Shown: positions 1-10,671 of the stretch, piece after piece
How positions within the stretch are numbered: position 1 is the first letter of the stretch
Layout: every line of letters starts with the position of its first letter
Source: Rhinopithecus roxellana
Taxonomy: Eukaryota; Chordata; Mammalia; Primates; Cercopithecidae
Direction of reading: 5' to 3'
Assembly: GCF_007565055.1 (NCBI RefSeq)
Contig: NC_044550.1
Span: 83,638,033-83,702,032 of the forward strand
DNA: 64,000 nucleotides
Notes under the pieces: generated by a model
Databases searched by the model: none
Told to the model about the DNA's origin: nothing
What the model saw: the letters and a program-made list of their open reading frames with translations, nothing else
Made by a program: the position numbers and the translations under genes

Positions 1-246
1 TACCATTTTTAAAGGATAGACTGACTAATTTAACAAAAGTTATGTTAATTATTTTTTGAAGATCGAGAGAGAGCTATGGGATCCACAGATTAATGAAGAT
101 TCAAGAGACAAATTAACCAGGATTCTACTCTCAAATGGTATGTCTAACTGGAAACCTAAGACTCATTTCTATCTCTAACCTTTCTAAAGACTTGTGAAAT
201 TGATTCTTGTGTATTAACTCAGCAGCTGGAACTAGTTTTCTTAACT

Positions 247-420
247 GAGAAAGGAGCTAAGACTCAGGTATAGTATAGTATATACATATATACTACATTT
301 ACTATATTTATAAAATATATACTATATTTACTATACCCTAAACTATATAATAGAAGGATACTATATTTACTGTATAAAAGGACATAAATATAGTATATAA
401 TATAGTATCCTTTTTTAACA
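247..420. repeat. AT-rich low-complexity tract with a long inverted repeat
   Basis: Almost pure A/T built from variants of ACTATATTTA and TATAGTATA. The arms 354-367 and 399-412 (AAGGATACTATATT and its complement) are perfect 14-base inverted repeats around a 31-base loop. A cruciform-prone simple repeat; no gene is seen. Confidence 0.8.
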
Positions 421-610
421 TCTTTTGAGAAGGCAAGTGGTAAACTTTTTAGATAATTTAAACTTGCTCCAATAAGTGACAAAAATAAAATTAAAAATAG
501 TAAAATTGTTGGAGACAACACAGTAAAATGGAAAGAGTGTCATATGTGGTTTATGAAGACATGTCCTCAAGTTCTGACCCTGTCACCTACTCCTTGTGGC
601 CTTTGGTAAG

Positions 611-971
611 TGCTATGGTCTGAATGTTTGTCTTCCCTTAAAATTCCTATGTTGAAATCCCAACCCCACAAGGTGATGGTATTAGGAGGTGGGGCCTTTG
701 GGAGGTGATTAGATTATGTGAGCAGAGCCCTCATAAATGGGATTAGTACCTTTATTAAAAAAGACCCGAGAGAGCTCATTTGCACCTTTGACCACGTGAG
801 GACACAGCAAACAGTTGGTGCCTTTGAGCCAAAAAGCAGGCCTTAGCATATATTGAATCTGCCTCAATCTTGGACTTACCAGCCTCCAGAACTGTGAGAA
901 ATAAATTTCTGCTGTTTATAAGTTACCCAGTTAATAGTATTTTGTTATAACAGCCTGGATGGACTAAGACA
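611..971 (+). mobile_element. Solitary MaLR-type LTR (MLT1-like, ERVL-MaLR)
   Basis: A 361-base element starting TGCTATGGTCTGAATG and ending GGACTAAGACA, with the GGTATTAGGAGGTGGGGCC box near its 5' third and an AATAAA signal at about 901. These are the hallmarks of a mammalian MaLR LTR. There is no internal region or second LTR, so it is a solo LTR. Subfamily assignment (MLT1A/B) is from memory. Confidence 0.85.
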
Positions 972-1375
972 ATAGTACACTTCACCTTCTGTGAAATTAA
1001 GTTTCTTTATCTGAAAAAATGGAGGATGAACCAGAAATCTGAGGGTCCTTTTCATCATTAAGGTCTACCAAATAATATTTCTTTAAAATTTCCCTGCATT
1101 CTTAAATAGATTAAATTGAACATAATTTAATCTTTTGTAGGTAGCTGGAGATCATCAATAGAAAAATTAATTCTGTGCTATAGTAAGAGGCTATTGAATT
1201 TGTAAGATCGTTTGGTTCCAAAGCAAAATGGCCCCAGACTGCTACATTGCTGCATGTTTGTTTGGTTTTGTGTAAGAGTGTGTATGTCTGTGCATACACA
1301 CTTGAACCTTTTAAAAATATATTTTCAGCTATTGTTTATTGATGTCATCACTGTCTGTTTATAACTTGCTGCCAA
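972..1375. other. Intronic/intergenic DNA without recognised feature
   Basis: AT-rich unique sequence. No exon, RNA gene or repeat recognised. Confidence 0.5.
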
Positions 1376-1505
1376 TTTTTTTTTTGAGATGGAGTTTTGT
1401 TCTTGTTGACCAGGCTGGAGTGCAAAGGTGCGATCCCAGATCACTGTAACCTCTGCCTCCCAGGTTCAAGAGATTCTCCTGCCTCAGCCTCTAATTTTTA
1501 ATATA
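1376..1505 (-). mobile_element. Alu fragment, internally deleted
   Basis: T-run, GAGATGGAGT and GGCTGGAGTGCA show an antisense Alu. After GCCTCAGCCT it jumps directly to CTAATTTTTA, so the end of one monomer is missing. Confidence 0.85.
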
Positions 1506-2136
1506 CTTTTGAGGGATAAATATATTCTTCTATCAAGTAGGTTGAAATTGCCTCAAATGGCAGCAACAAAAATATTTGGCTTGTTGAAGTCATCAAAGTT
1601 TGATGAATAAGTGAAATATTTCTACACTAGTCAATGGAGAATCAAAATAAATCTCTTGTGCTGTAATTGTTAATACATTTTCTTCTGCTCTATCCTCTAA
1701 GGAGATGGAGGACAGCTGTTAAAGCTCCTATCCTTAATGACACCTATTTGAAGACAGTTACTAGCTCCTTAGAGAACCTTCTTTTCCCCCAGTCTAAGAA
1801 ATCTCAAACCTTTACTCATGTGACTCATTTTTCATATGATTAAACTTTTTCATTATAATTCTGCAAATCCCTTTCCATTCTTTTACATGTTTATTGAGCT
1901 GTCTGGTTTCAAAACCAAAATTGTAGTCTAATAATAAAAGATGACATTTCTATTAACATTTCTGTTATTATTTCTTAAAATGATGTTAACAGTTTTGATA
2001 TTTAACAGTTTGTGGTTAAACTGAAATAAGAGAGTTTGCACATTTAACTAAAAGGTCACTAAAGTAGTGATAAGGAAACTATATTCTTTGTATTAGAATT
2101 GGGTTATTAAAGAATATATATTTATGTATATCTACA
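1506..2136. other. Unique DNA without recognised feature
   Basis: AT-rich; no reading frame, splice-flanked exon or repeat I can support. Confidence 0.5.

Positions 2137-2178
<42 letters not shown>
2137..2178. repeat. (CA)n microsatellite
   Basis: About 20 uninterrupted CA units followed by CCCC. Likely length-polymorphic. Confidence 0.97.
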
Positions 2179-2180
<2 letters not shown>

Positions 2181-2985
2181 CTACAACTGAAATGGTAAAC
2201 TTGGTTGGTTTGGAATACCAGAAGAATTCCTATGAATTACCTGTGAGGCTTGATATTAGTAGTGTAAATACTTGCTGAGAAATAAAACTTATGAGTGAAA
2301 CTGTTTTCTGAAATAAAGCCATAATTTTAAAACAAAAAGGCTCTCCCTCTTCCTCTTTCTTTTCGTCCAGTGCACCATCTTTAGAGGTCCCCTTACCTTG
2401 CAGATGTCTGTAAGGTATAATGCATAAGTGACTGTTTGTTCTCTAAAAGACTGGCACTGCCAGGCAACACTTTGGGTAATAATTATGCCTGTGTTTGAAA
2501 TATGTGCTTTAAAATAACACAGTTGAATCAACTTGTAAAATTTAATCCACTCCACTCACACTTATTAAAAGATAATTTGGATGTCACATCACTTGTTTTA
2601 TGTACATGGATGAAATCATAGCACCATGCTCTTCCCTTTTTGACCAGCATGATTTCCAGATATTCTCCCCTACTGCAGGTTCTACTCTGAAACCTCAAGG
2701 CAGTCTCATAGAGCAACCTTCCATACAGTGAATTTAAACTTTAGGTTCCAAAATCATAATTGGCTCCACAACTCTTTCCTAGTTATTTTCACATAGTTTG
2801 GGGGAATATTTTGTTTTCCTTTCTATTCCCTACTCAGAAAGCTAATACTGTGATAAATGTGCCAGAAACAGTGCCTAAGAATGCAAGAAGTGACCACATA
2901 TCATTTAGAAAATCTGTATAAATTTTAGAAGCTAATATTTAGGCCCAGAAAAAAAAAATCTAACCTTTATAAAAGTCACTGAACT
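2179..2985. other. Unique DNA without recognised feature
   Basis: Overlapping minus-strand open frames at 2289-2716 have no recognisable domain. I see no repeat apart from a short A-run near 2950. Confidence 0.45.
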
Positions 2986-3211
2986 AAGGTTGGGTATGGT
3001 GGCGCATGCCTGTAATTCCAGTGCTTTGGGAGGCCAAGGCAGGAGGATTGCTTGAGGTTAGGTGTTTGAGACCAGGCAAGGTAACATAGTGAAACCCCCA
3101 CCTCTACCAAAACAAAAGAAAAACATTAGCTGGGTGTGGTGGCACGCACCTGTAGTCTCATCTACTTGGGAGGCTGGGGCAGGAGCATTGTGTGAGCCTG
3201 GGAGTAAATTT
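2986..3211 (+). mobile_element. Old Alu missing its 3' part but flanked by target-site duplications
   Basis: GGTTGGGTATGGTGGCGCATG through AGGAGCATTGTGTGAGCCTGGGAG is a sense Alu that stops in the right monomer without an A-tail. Flanks AAAGTCACTGAACT (2972-2985) and AAAGTCACAGAACT (3212-3225) match at 13 of 14 bases. Confidence 0.88.
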
Positions 3212-3538
3212 AAAGTCACAGAACTGAAACAAATCAAAATAACATGTTAGATATATATTATTTCATGTAAATGTTATTTGGGATAAAATCTGTTTTTGAG
3301 AGCCAAGGAACTTACCTAGTAAGGATGAAAAATTGTTCAAAATAATATGAAGGTGATGGTACATGAATAGCATCATATTGCATGAGGATACATTTCCAGT
3401 AGTTTATTTGGGTTGTTAAGCAAAATTATTACAGGTGGGACAAATGAAAGAATTCTACTTAAACATCCTGCTCAATAGGTAATGCAACATAATTTGATAT
3501 ATACCTATTATATTTTCCATGTATCTTCTTAAAAATTG

Positions 3539-3580
3539 TATGTGTGTGTGTGTGTGTGTCTGTGTGTCTGTGTGTGTGTG
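3539..3580. repeat. (TG)n microsatellite
   Basis: TG repeats with two TCTG interruptions. Confidence 0.95.
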
Positions 3581-5291
3581 AAAATGGTAGCAGTTGTAGC
3601 AAAAGCAAAATATTTGAGTTGTTCCCTCCAAAGCGGGAAAATTGATTTACACAATTGTTTGCTATTAAGACTCAAATAAGTCTAGCATGCTTAGGTTTTC
3701 TCCTATGTTTGCCAGTTTTTGACAGCTGCCAGTTAACAGATGTGATCACTTTATCAAAGCATCGCTAGCCTAATATCTTCAGAAAATCTTGTGTGAAAGC
3801 TGCAGCTTCACTGTCCCAAGTCAATTCCTGCATTCTTAAACTTGCAGCGTATTCATTTGTGGGCACTGAGGCAGCCAGTGGGAGGGTATTGATTGGAGTA
3901 TAATGTCATGTGTAGCAGGAGAGAAAGATGAAAAGTGTTTTCTGCTTAATGGGTTGGTATTAAGTAGGTGGGAATGGCTTCTAATTAGCCAACAATTGCT
4001 GTGTTTCCCAGTTTCCCTCCTTCCCCTCCTCCTGTCGGTCACCAGCTGCCAATCTGCCCCCAATTTTTTTTCATTTGGAGTTCATTGCTCACTGCAGTGA
4101 AAGCCTTTGTTTAAGAAAGAGGGCTCCCAGGGTCTCAGCTGCCTGGGTACAGCATGCTGCCTACGATGAGTAGCAACTGTCAGTTTATTTTATCTCAACC
4201 TTTTCATCATGCTGCTGAAACTGATCGACTGAAACCACCTGAGAGACCTGAGGATTCAGTACCTACAAGTCATTAGCTAGGACTGCACAGCCTTTCACCA
4301 CATAGCAAGTCAACTGAACACTTCCTGGAATGCAGTCCACTTTAACCCCATGCTTTCCCATGAACACATAAGAATTCTGTCCCTTTTTTGTTTTTGAAGC
4401 TGAGTTGATGAGAGATGATTTCTTTGACATACAGTCATATGTCAGAATATTTTGCTTTGGCTAAGGGATGGGGAGAATGCCCCTGTGGCAGGCTTTGCTA
4501 TAGGGATATCACTAATATGGGGCACATTATTCCATCCATAGTAAAAGTGAAGCTGACATTGGAAAACATTTTACAAAATGACTTTATGACATCAGGTCTT
4601 AAGCCCCGTTTTTCACATACATCAAATGTGCCAGATTGGATCCTGATCTTACATGTGTGTGATTCATAATATAGCTACTGTCTAGGGTTTCCTGTGTTTC
4701 ATTTTAAAACTAAGTAAAGAAAAACTTCCCACACCCTTTAATAATAGTTTGAAAATGCTTTTTAGAAAGACCATTTAACCTGTAGTATCTAGAATGCATC
4801 TAAATAGAATGACATGCTGAGAAAATTCCACCTGTGCCACAGTGGAGCATAATATTTAGTGAAAATCAATGACATACAAAGGTTTGGAAAAATGATGCTG
4901 TCATATACCACTTAGAATTGTAAAGTTGTGAATATGTGGCATTTAGTCACATTTCAACCATCGAAGGTAGGTTTCTTAGGGAAGTAAAACTTCAGAAACT
5001 TTTGGAAGGGGAAAGGAAAGGAAAGCAGAGAAAAGTAGATTATTTTTGATAAATTTTGTGATATTTTGATCAATTATGTGAAGTGACAAGTATTGATACA
5101 GAGTTGGGATTAGAGAGGAAAAGAGTTCAAGGAACTTTTGAACTGATTTTTAAATAGATATCTAAAGGAGGTGATGGGGATAGAGGCACTGAATAAAAGC
5201 ACTGATTTGAAGTGCTTTCCATATTCCATCTGTGAATTTATAATAATGTTCTGCAGTACTATTACTGCTAAGAAATGTTATCCTTTAAAAA
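3581..5291. other. Unique DNA, possible conserved noncoding element at 3780-4340
   Basis: This stretch has no recognisable transposon. The block at 3780-4340 is less AT-rich than its flanks and contains a palindromic CTAATTAG homeodomain-type core at about 3982. Overlapping frames at 3836-4100 on both strands look fortuitous. A purine-rich run (GGAAAGGAAAGGAAAG) sits near 5010. Confidence 0.4.
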
Positions 5292-5385
5292 TACACTTTG
5301 TTGAAGTATGATTGACATGTAATGAGTCATACATATTTAATGTATACAACTGGATGAGTTTAGGGATAAGGAAATGTTATCTTAA
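5292..5385. mobile_element. L1M 3'-end-like fragment
   Basis: GAAGTATGATTGACATGTAAT followed by CATATTTAATGTATACAACT resembles the 3' end of old L1M elements. Orientation uncertain. Confidence 0.5.
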
Positions 5386-5494
5386 GACTCACTAACTGGG
5401 TTTACATATATTAGTGAACTATCACGTATTCATGAAGAAAAGCTAACCTTGCATTATCACCTTAAAATACTGAAAAATTCAAGAAATTTAAGAA

Positions 5495-5690
5495 CAGCTC
5501 CTGCATGTAAGAATCTCCTGGTGAGCTTGTTAAAAGCAGATTCTTAAGCCCCTTCATTAGAGATTCTGATTCAATAATTCCAAGATATGACCCCAGAAAT
5601 ATACATTTTTAACAACTCAACAACACCTACCCCTCATAATTTTGATGCAAGTGGTCCTTGAGTTGCACCTTGAGAAACTGCCTAAGGCTT
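5495..5690 (+). mobile_element. MER5A (hAT-Charlie MITE)
   Basis: AGAATCTCCTGGTGAGCTTGTTAAAA, AGAGATTCTGATTCA and TGAGAAACTG in this order match the layout of MER5A. Diverged and non-coding. Confidence 0.85.
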
Positions 5691-6001
5691 ATTATGAAGT
5701 TTAATTTTCCACAGGGCATCTTAAAATATTTGTTCATATTAGAAATGCAACAGAATATCTTGTCACCACTGAACATTTTTAACTTCAATGTCATTTTTTT
5801 CTCTTAAAAATCTTCTACTTAAAATTTCTTTGGAATCATTAAAATAGGAAATAGACTAGGCTAGACTACAACAGAAAAATATCAGAGTACTTCACACATA
5901 GTAAGTACTGTTTTGTCAAACTGTTTATTCAATTACGTATTCCATGTCACAAGGTAAAATATATTTTTTACTCTAGATTTTAATTTAAAACAAAGCCCCC
6001 T

Positions 6002-6480
6002 GCTTTACAAGCTGTTCTTCACATAGCAGCCAAGGTGATCTTTTTAGAAAGTTAGAGTTCTCTTCTCAGACCTCAGTGATAACTCAGCAACAACTGGACT
6101 AAAATCTAAAGTAATCACCATGGCTTACAAGGCCTAAATTAACTGGCTGCCCTCAAACTTCAATTCTTACTTCTCTCCGCCTCACTCAATTTGTTCCAGC
6201 CATATTGGTCTCTATCCAGGTAAAACAAGCCTTGCTTTATCTGGATATCTTCTCCCCACCCTCCTACATATACATGATTCCTCATTTCAATTAGGCTTCT
6301 CTTCAAACTCCTTAAAACCTTCTATTTAAAACAGCCCTCACCAAACCCAATCACTTTCTATTCTCATACCTGCTTTATTATTTTTTTTCGTAGCACTTAC
6401 CACTATTTCTAGAGATTGTCCACCAGCATCTAAATCTCCATTCCTATGCTTAATTTCCTACTTTACAAATGTAGGTAGAA
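6002..6480 (+). mobile_element. LINE-2 (L2a-like) fragment
   Basis: Diverged but colinear with the L2 3' region: CAGCCAAGGTGATCTTTT, CCATGGCTTACAAGGCC, TTCCAGCCATATTGGTCTC and TAGCACTTACCACTA. Sense orientation. Confidence 0.75.
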
Positions 6481-7027
6481 AATCAAGACTTGTTCTCACT
6501 GTAGGTGTTGAAAAGCCAGATACTCACCTCCAGCTTCAGGAAGTGTATATCTTTCCGGACCATGTGGGTCATGTGTACTGTGCACACTAAACTTTGCATT
6601 AGAAGTTGCGGAGTTGCTAAGCAAGACTGTGCAGAATCCCACTCAGCAAGGAATGGCACCAGGCAGGGTTCTGTATTGTAAAGCTTCCTTAATAGTTCTC
6701 ATGACAAGAAATTCACCCACCAACATGTATGTACTGGTAAACAAATTTTCTGAACTTTTTTTTGTTGTTACGTAGCTTTAGTATATGCAAACCTGAAAAA
6801 TTTGCAGCCCATAGTTTTATTCCTAAAACAGGGCAGCTACTTCTTTTGTATCCCTGTTATCAAGTTTATATAAATATTTATGTGGCCCAAAGTCCATGTA
6901 AGTATGGCGATGACTATCATAAGTAGAGTAGTTGAATTATATTCTCAATTGAGTGGATAATTCTCAATTTGTGAATATAGATTGTTCCATTTATAAGTAT
7001 TTTAAATTTCCTTTAATTTTGCTACAA
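6481..7027. other. Unique DNA without recognised feature
   Basis: No exon or repeat recognised. Confidence 0.45.
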
Positions 7028-9435
7028 ACATGCACTGTTTCATTGTGCTTTTCTTTATTGCACTTTGCAGATGCTGCATTTTTTACACATTGAAGGTGTA
7101 TGGCAACCTTGCTTTGAGCAAGTCTATCAGTACAATTTTTCCAATAGCATGTACTCACTTAGTTCCTCTGTGTCACATTTTGGTAATTCAGTATTTCAAA
7201 CTTGTTATTATTATTTCTGTTATGGTGACCTGTGATGAGTGATCTTTGATGTTACTATTGTAACTGTTTTGGGATGCCATGTATTGCACCCATATAAGAC
7301 AGTGAATTTAACTGATAAATGTTGTGTTTGTTCTGACTGCTCCACTGACCAGCCATTCCCCTGTCTCTCCCTCTCCTTGGGCCTCCCTATTCCCTGAGAC
7401 ACAACAATATTGAAAAAGGGCCAACTAATAACCTTACACTGGCCTCTAAGTATTCACGTGAAAGGAAGCATTGCATATCTATCACTTTAAATCAAAAGGT
7501 AGAAATGATTACTCTGCTTAGTGAGGAAGGCATGTTGAAAGCTGAGATAGGCCAAACGCTTGGCCTCTTGTGCCAAACAGTTAGCTAAGTGGTGAATACA
7601 AGAGAAAAGAAAGTTCTTGAAAGAAATTAAAAGTGATACCCCAGTGAACACATGAAAAGAAAGCAAAACAGCTGTATTGCTGATATGGAGAAACTTTTAG
7701 TGGTGTGGATAAAATATTACATGAGCGACAACATTCTCTTAAGCTAAAACCAGTATCTAGAGCAAGCTCCAAACTCTCTTCAATTCTACGAAGGCTGAGA
7801 GGTAAGGAATCTTCAGAATAAAAGTTTGAAACAGGCGGAGATTGGTTTATGAGGTTTAAGAAAAGAAGTCTCCACAACGTAAAAGTGCAAGGTGAAACAA
7901 CAAATGCTAATGGAGAAGCTGCAGCAAGTTATCCAGAAGATCTAGCTAAGATAATTAATGAAGGTGGCTACACTAAACAACATTTTTTCAATGTAGATGA
8001 AACAGCATTTCATTGGAAGAAGATGCTATCTAGAGCTTTCGTAGCTAGAGAGGAGAAGTCAATGCCTGGATTTAAAGGACAGGCTAACTCTTATTAGTAG
8101 CCACTGCAGCTGGTGACTTTGATGTTGAAGATCATGTTCATTTACCATTCCAAAAATCAGGGTCCTTAAGAATTATGCTGAATCTACCACACCGGTGCTC
8201 TATAGATGCAACAACAAAGACTGGATAACATCAAGTCTATTGTAGCATGATTTACTTAATATGTTAAGCCCACCATTGAGACCTACTGCTTAGAAAAAAG
8301 ATTCTTCTCAAAGTATTACGGCTCGTTGATAATGCATCTAGTCACCCAAGATTGCTCTGATAGAAATGTATAAAGAGATTAATGTCGTTTTCACGCCTGC
8401 TAATACAATATCCATCTGTAACGCATGGATGAATAGGAAGTTTTGACTTTGAAGTCTTATTATTTAAGAAATACTTTGTACAGCTTTAATATTACTTAAT
8501 ATTTAAGAAATATTTTGTAAGCTTTAGCTTCCATAGGTAGTTGATTCTTCTGATGAATCTGGTAAAAGTAAATGGAAAATCTTCTATAAAGGATTCATCA
8601 TTCTAGATGCCATTAAGAACATTTATAATCTATGGGAGGTGGTCAAAATATATCAATAGTTACAGGAATTTGGAAGAAGTTGATTGCAACTTTCATGGAT
8701 AACTTTGAGAGGTTTGAGATATCAGTGGAGAAAGTCACTGCAGTTGTGGTGGAAACAGCAAGATAACTAGAATTAGAAGTGGAGCCTGAATATCTGAGTG
8801 AATTCATGCAATCTCATAATCAAATTTGAATAAATGAGGAGCTGCTTCTTTTGGATGAGCAAAGAAAGTGGTTTATTGAGATGGAATCTACTACTGGTGA
8901 AGATACTGTGAACATTGTTAAAACAATCACAAAGAATATTACATAAATTTAATTGATAAAACAGTGGTAGAGTTTGAGAGGTTTGACTCCAATTTTAAGA
9001 GAAGCTCTACATTGGGTAAAATGCTATCAAACAGCGTTGCGTGCTACAGAGAAATCTTTTGTGAAACGAAGAGTCAATCAATATGACAAATTGCATTATT
9101 GTCTTATTTTAAGAAATTACCAGAGCCACCCAACTCTTCAGCAACCACCACCCTGATCAATCAACAGCCATTAACATAAAGGGAAGACTCTCCACCAGCA
9201 AAATGATTATGACTTGCCATCGGCTCAGATGATAATTAGCATTTTGTTTTTAGTAATAAAGTGTTCTTAGTAAAGTTATATACATTGTTTTCTTAGACAC
9301 ATGCTATTGCACACCCAACAGAATAAGTGCAGTGTAAGCGTAACTTTTATATGTACTGGGAAACCAAAGAATTTGTGTGACTCACTTTATTGCAATGATC
9401 TGGAACTGAACCCACAATATCTCCAAGGTATGCCT
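7028..9435 (+). mobile_element. Near full-length Tigger1 (pogo/Tc1-mariner) DNA transposon
   Basis: About 2.4 kb, close to the usual Tigger1 length. It opens with a diverged terminal repeat (CATGCACTGTTTCATTGTGC) and ends with the complementary type (CTCCAAGGTATGCCTA). Between them are the typical 5' leader, a transposase coding region and a short 3' leader. The copy is old and inactive. A 30-40 base internal tandem duplication (8456-8527) is specific to this copy. Confidence 0.93.
7439..9239 (+). pseudogene. Tigger1 transposase pseudogene
   Basis: Decayed DDE transposase of the pogo/CENP-B-like family, which when intact binds the terminal repeats and cuts and pastes the element. The expected start codon is CTG at 7439-7441. 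The best preserved block, 7849-8097, encodes VDETAFHWKKM, the region holding the first catalytic Asp, and KSMPGFKGQ. A second block at 8974-9156 encodes the C-terminal part. Stops and frameshifts lie between, including the duplication near 8460-8527. The original stop appears to be TAG at 9237-9239. No full frame survives and no host use is suggested. Confidence 0.9.
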
Positions 9436-10576
9436 ATATTTGGCTTGATATTTTGCTTTTTTCCTTCAAACTGATGTGCAAAAGGGAGTCTAGAAGAGAC
9501 CCTGAATAAAAGCAATAGGTTGGTTTTCTTCTACTTTTATAAATCATATTTGTACTGAGAACTCCATCCAGGAGAAAGCTGAAGTTTTTAAAAAAGAAAA
9601 ATTCCTATGTTAGATATAGTAAGTGGCAGCCTTATGCATAATTACCTATGCAATTACACTTGCACATGCTTGAAAATTTTTAGCCAGGAATGCTTAATAA
9701 CATTTGCATGGTTAAATGAGACAGCAGAAACAACTGGAAGGGCCTCAGGGCATGGTCATCTATTTAAGCATCCTCTTGGATTTTCAACATAATTAGTCAT
9801 ATAATTGTGTGCCCAAACTTAGTAGATTCATGTAAGTAATGATAAATTATTAAAAAGCTGTGCTTGTAATGTTTTGCTTCTTATTTCCTGCCAATCAAAT
9901 TACTAAAAAAATACTAAATTCACATTTCATCATACAAATCTTCAAAAGTGATTACAATTTAAAGCCTTGGATAAAGGTGAGTGGAAGAGTGAAGTCATTC
10001 ACATGAGATGTAGTTAATGTAGCTATGTGGACATCTATATTTTTAGGGAATATTCCTGCGAGCAAATTATAATATCAGCCTGCTCATCCATGCCTACTAG
10101 GATTTTAATGAAAAAATATTGTTTCTTTTGCTCACATTGTATTCAACACAATTAGTTTTTTCATATTATGATAGAAGGAAATTAATAGCTAAAGGATGAA
10201 TGTGTTAGCTTCCTCTTGCATAGTTTATTTCCCCTTTTCCATAGTCCTGTTAGCTGGTGGTGGTAAAAACTTGGGCCAAATAAATCTGTACAGTACAGTA
10301 TAAATATTAACCTCAAAGTTTTAAGATGGTTATTTTGACCCAGTTTTCCCGAGCTTTCTCACCATTTCTTTTCCTATTGATCTTGAAGCTTCATTTCATT
10401 TCATTCTTCCCCACTGATACTTTAGTATTAGAATTAAAAATATGTGGAAACTGGAAAACTCTTTCCCTCCTTAGGAGCTTAGTATCTCATAAGCAAGGTT
10501 AGAAGTCCTTTGATGGGTTACACTAAACTTCTTTTGATAATAATGCAAAATGTACTGGATTAGCTGCTGATATCAT
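9436..10576. other. Unique DNA, possible conserved noncoding element at 9610-9850
   Basis: No transposon is recognised. The segment 9610-9850 has a perfect POU octamer (ATTTGCAT at about 9701), ATGCATAATTA and several AATTA/TAATT homeobox cores close together. The rest is plain AT-rich intron. Confidence 0.4.
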
Positions 10577-10587
10577 GAAATGCACAG

Positions 10588-10660
10588 AATTTTTTTTTAA
10601 ATTAATTTTAAGTTCCAGGGTACATGTGCAGGACGTGCAGGTTTGTTACATAGGTAAATG
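10588..10660 (-). mobile_element. Very short 5'-truncated L1 insertion
   Basis: T-tract followed by TTTTAAGTTCCAGGGTACATG and GTGCAGGTTTGTTACATAGG is the reverse complement of the extreme L1 3' end. Only 73 bases were inserted, bounded by perfect 11-base duplications GAAATGCACAG at 10577-10587 and 10661-10671. Confidence 0.93.
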
Positions 10661-10671
10661 GAAATGCACAG

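Noticed and set aside
2137..3580. Possible CRISPR-like or satellite arrays
   Set aside because: Only dinucleotide microsatellites are present; there are no spaced identical repeats.
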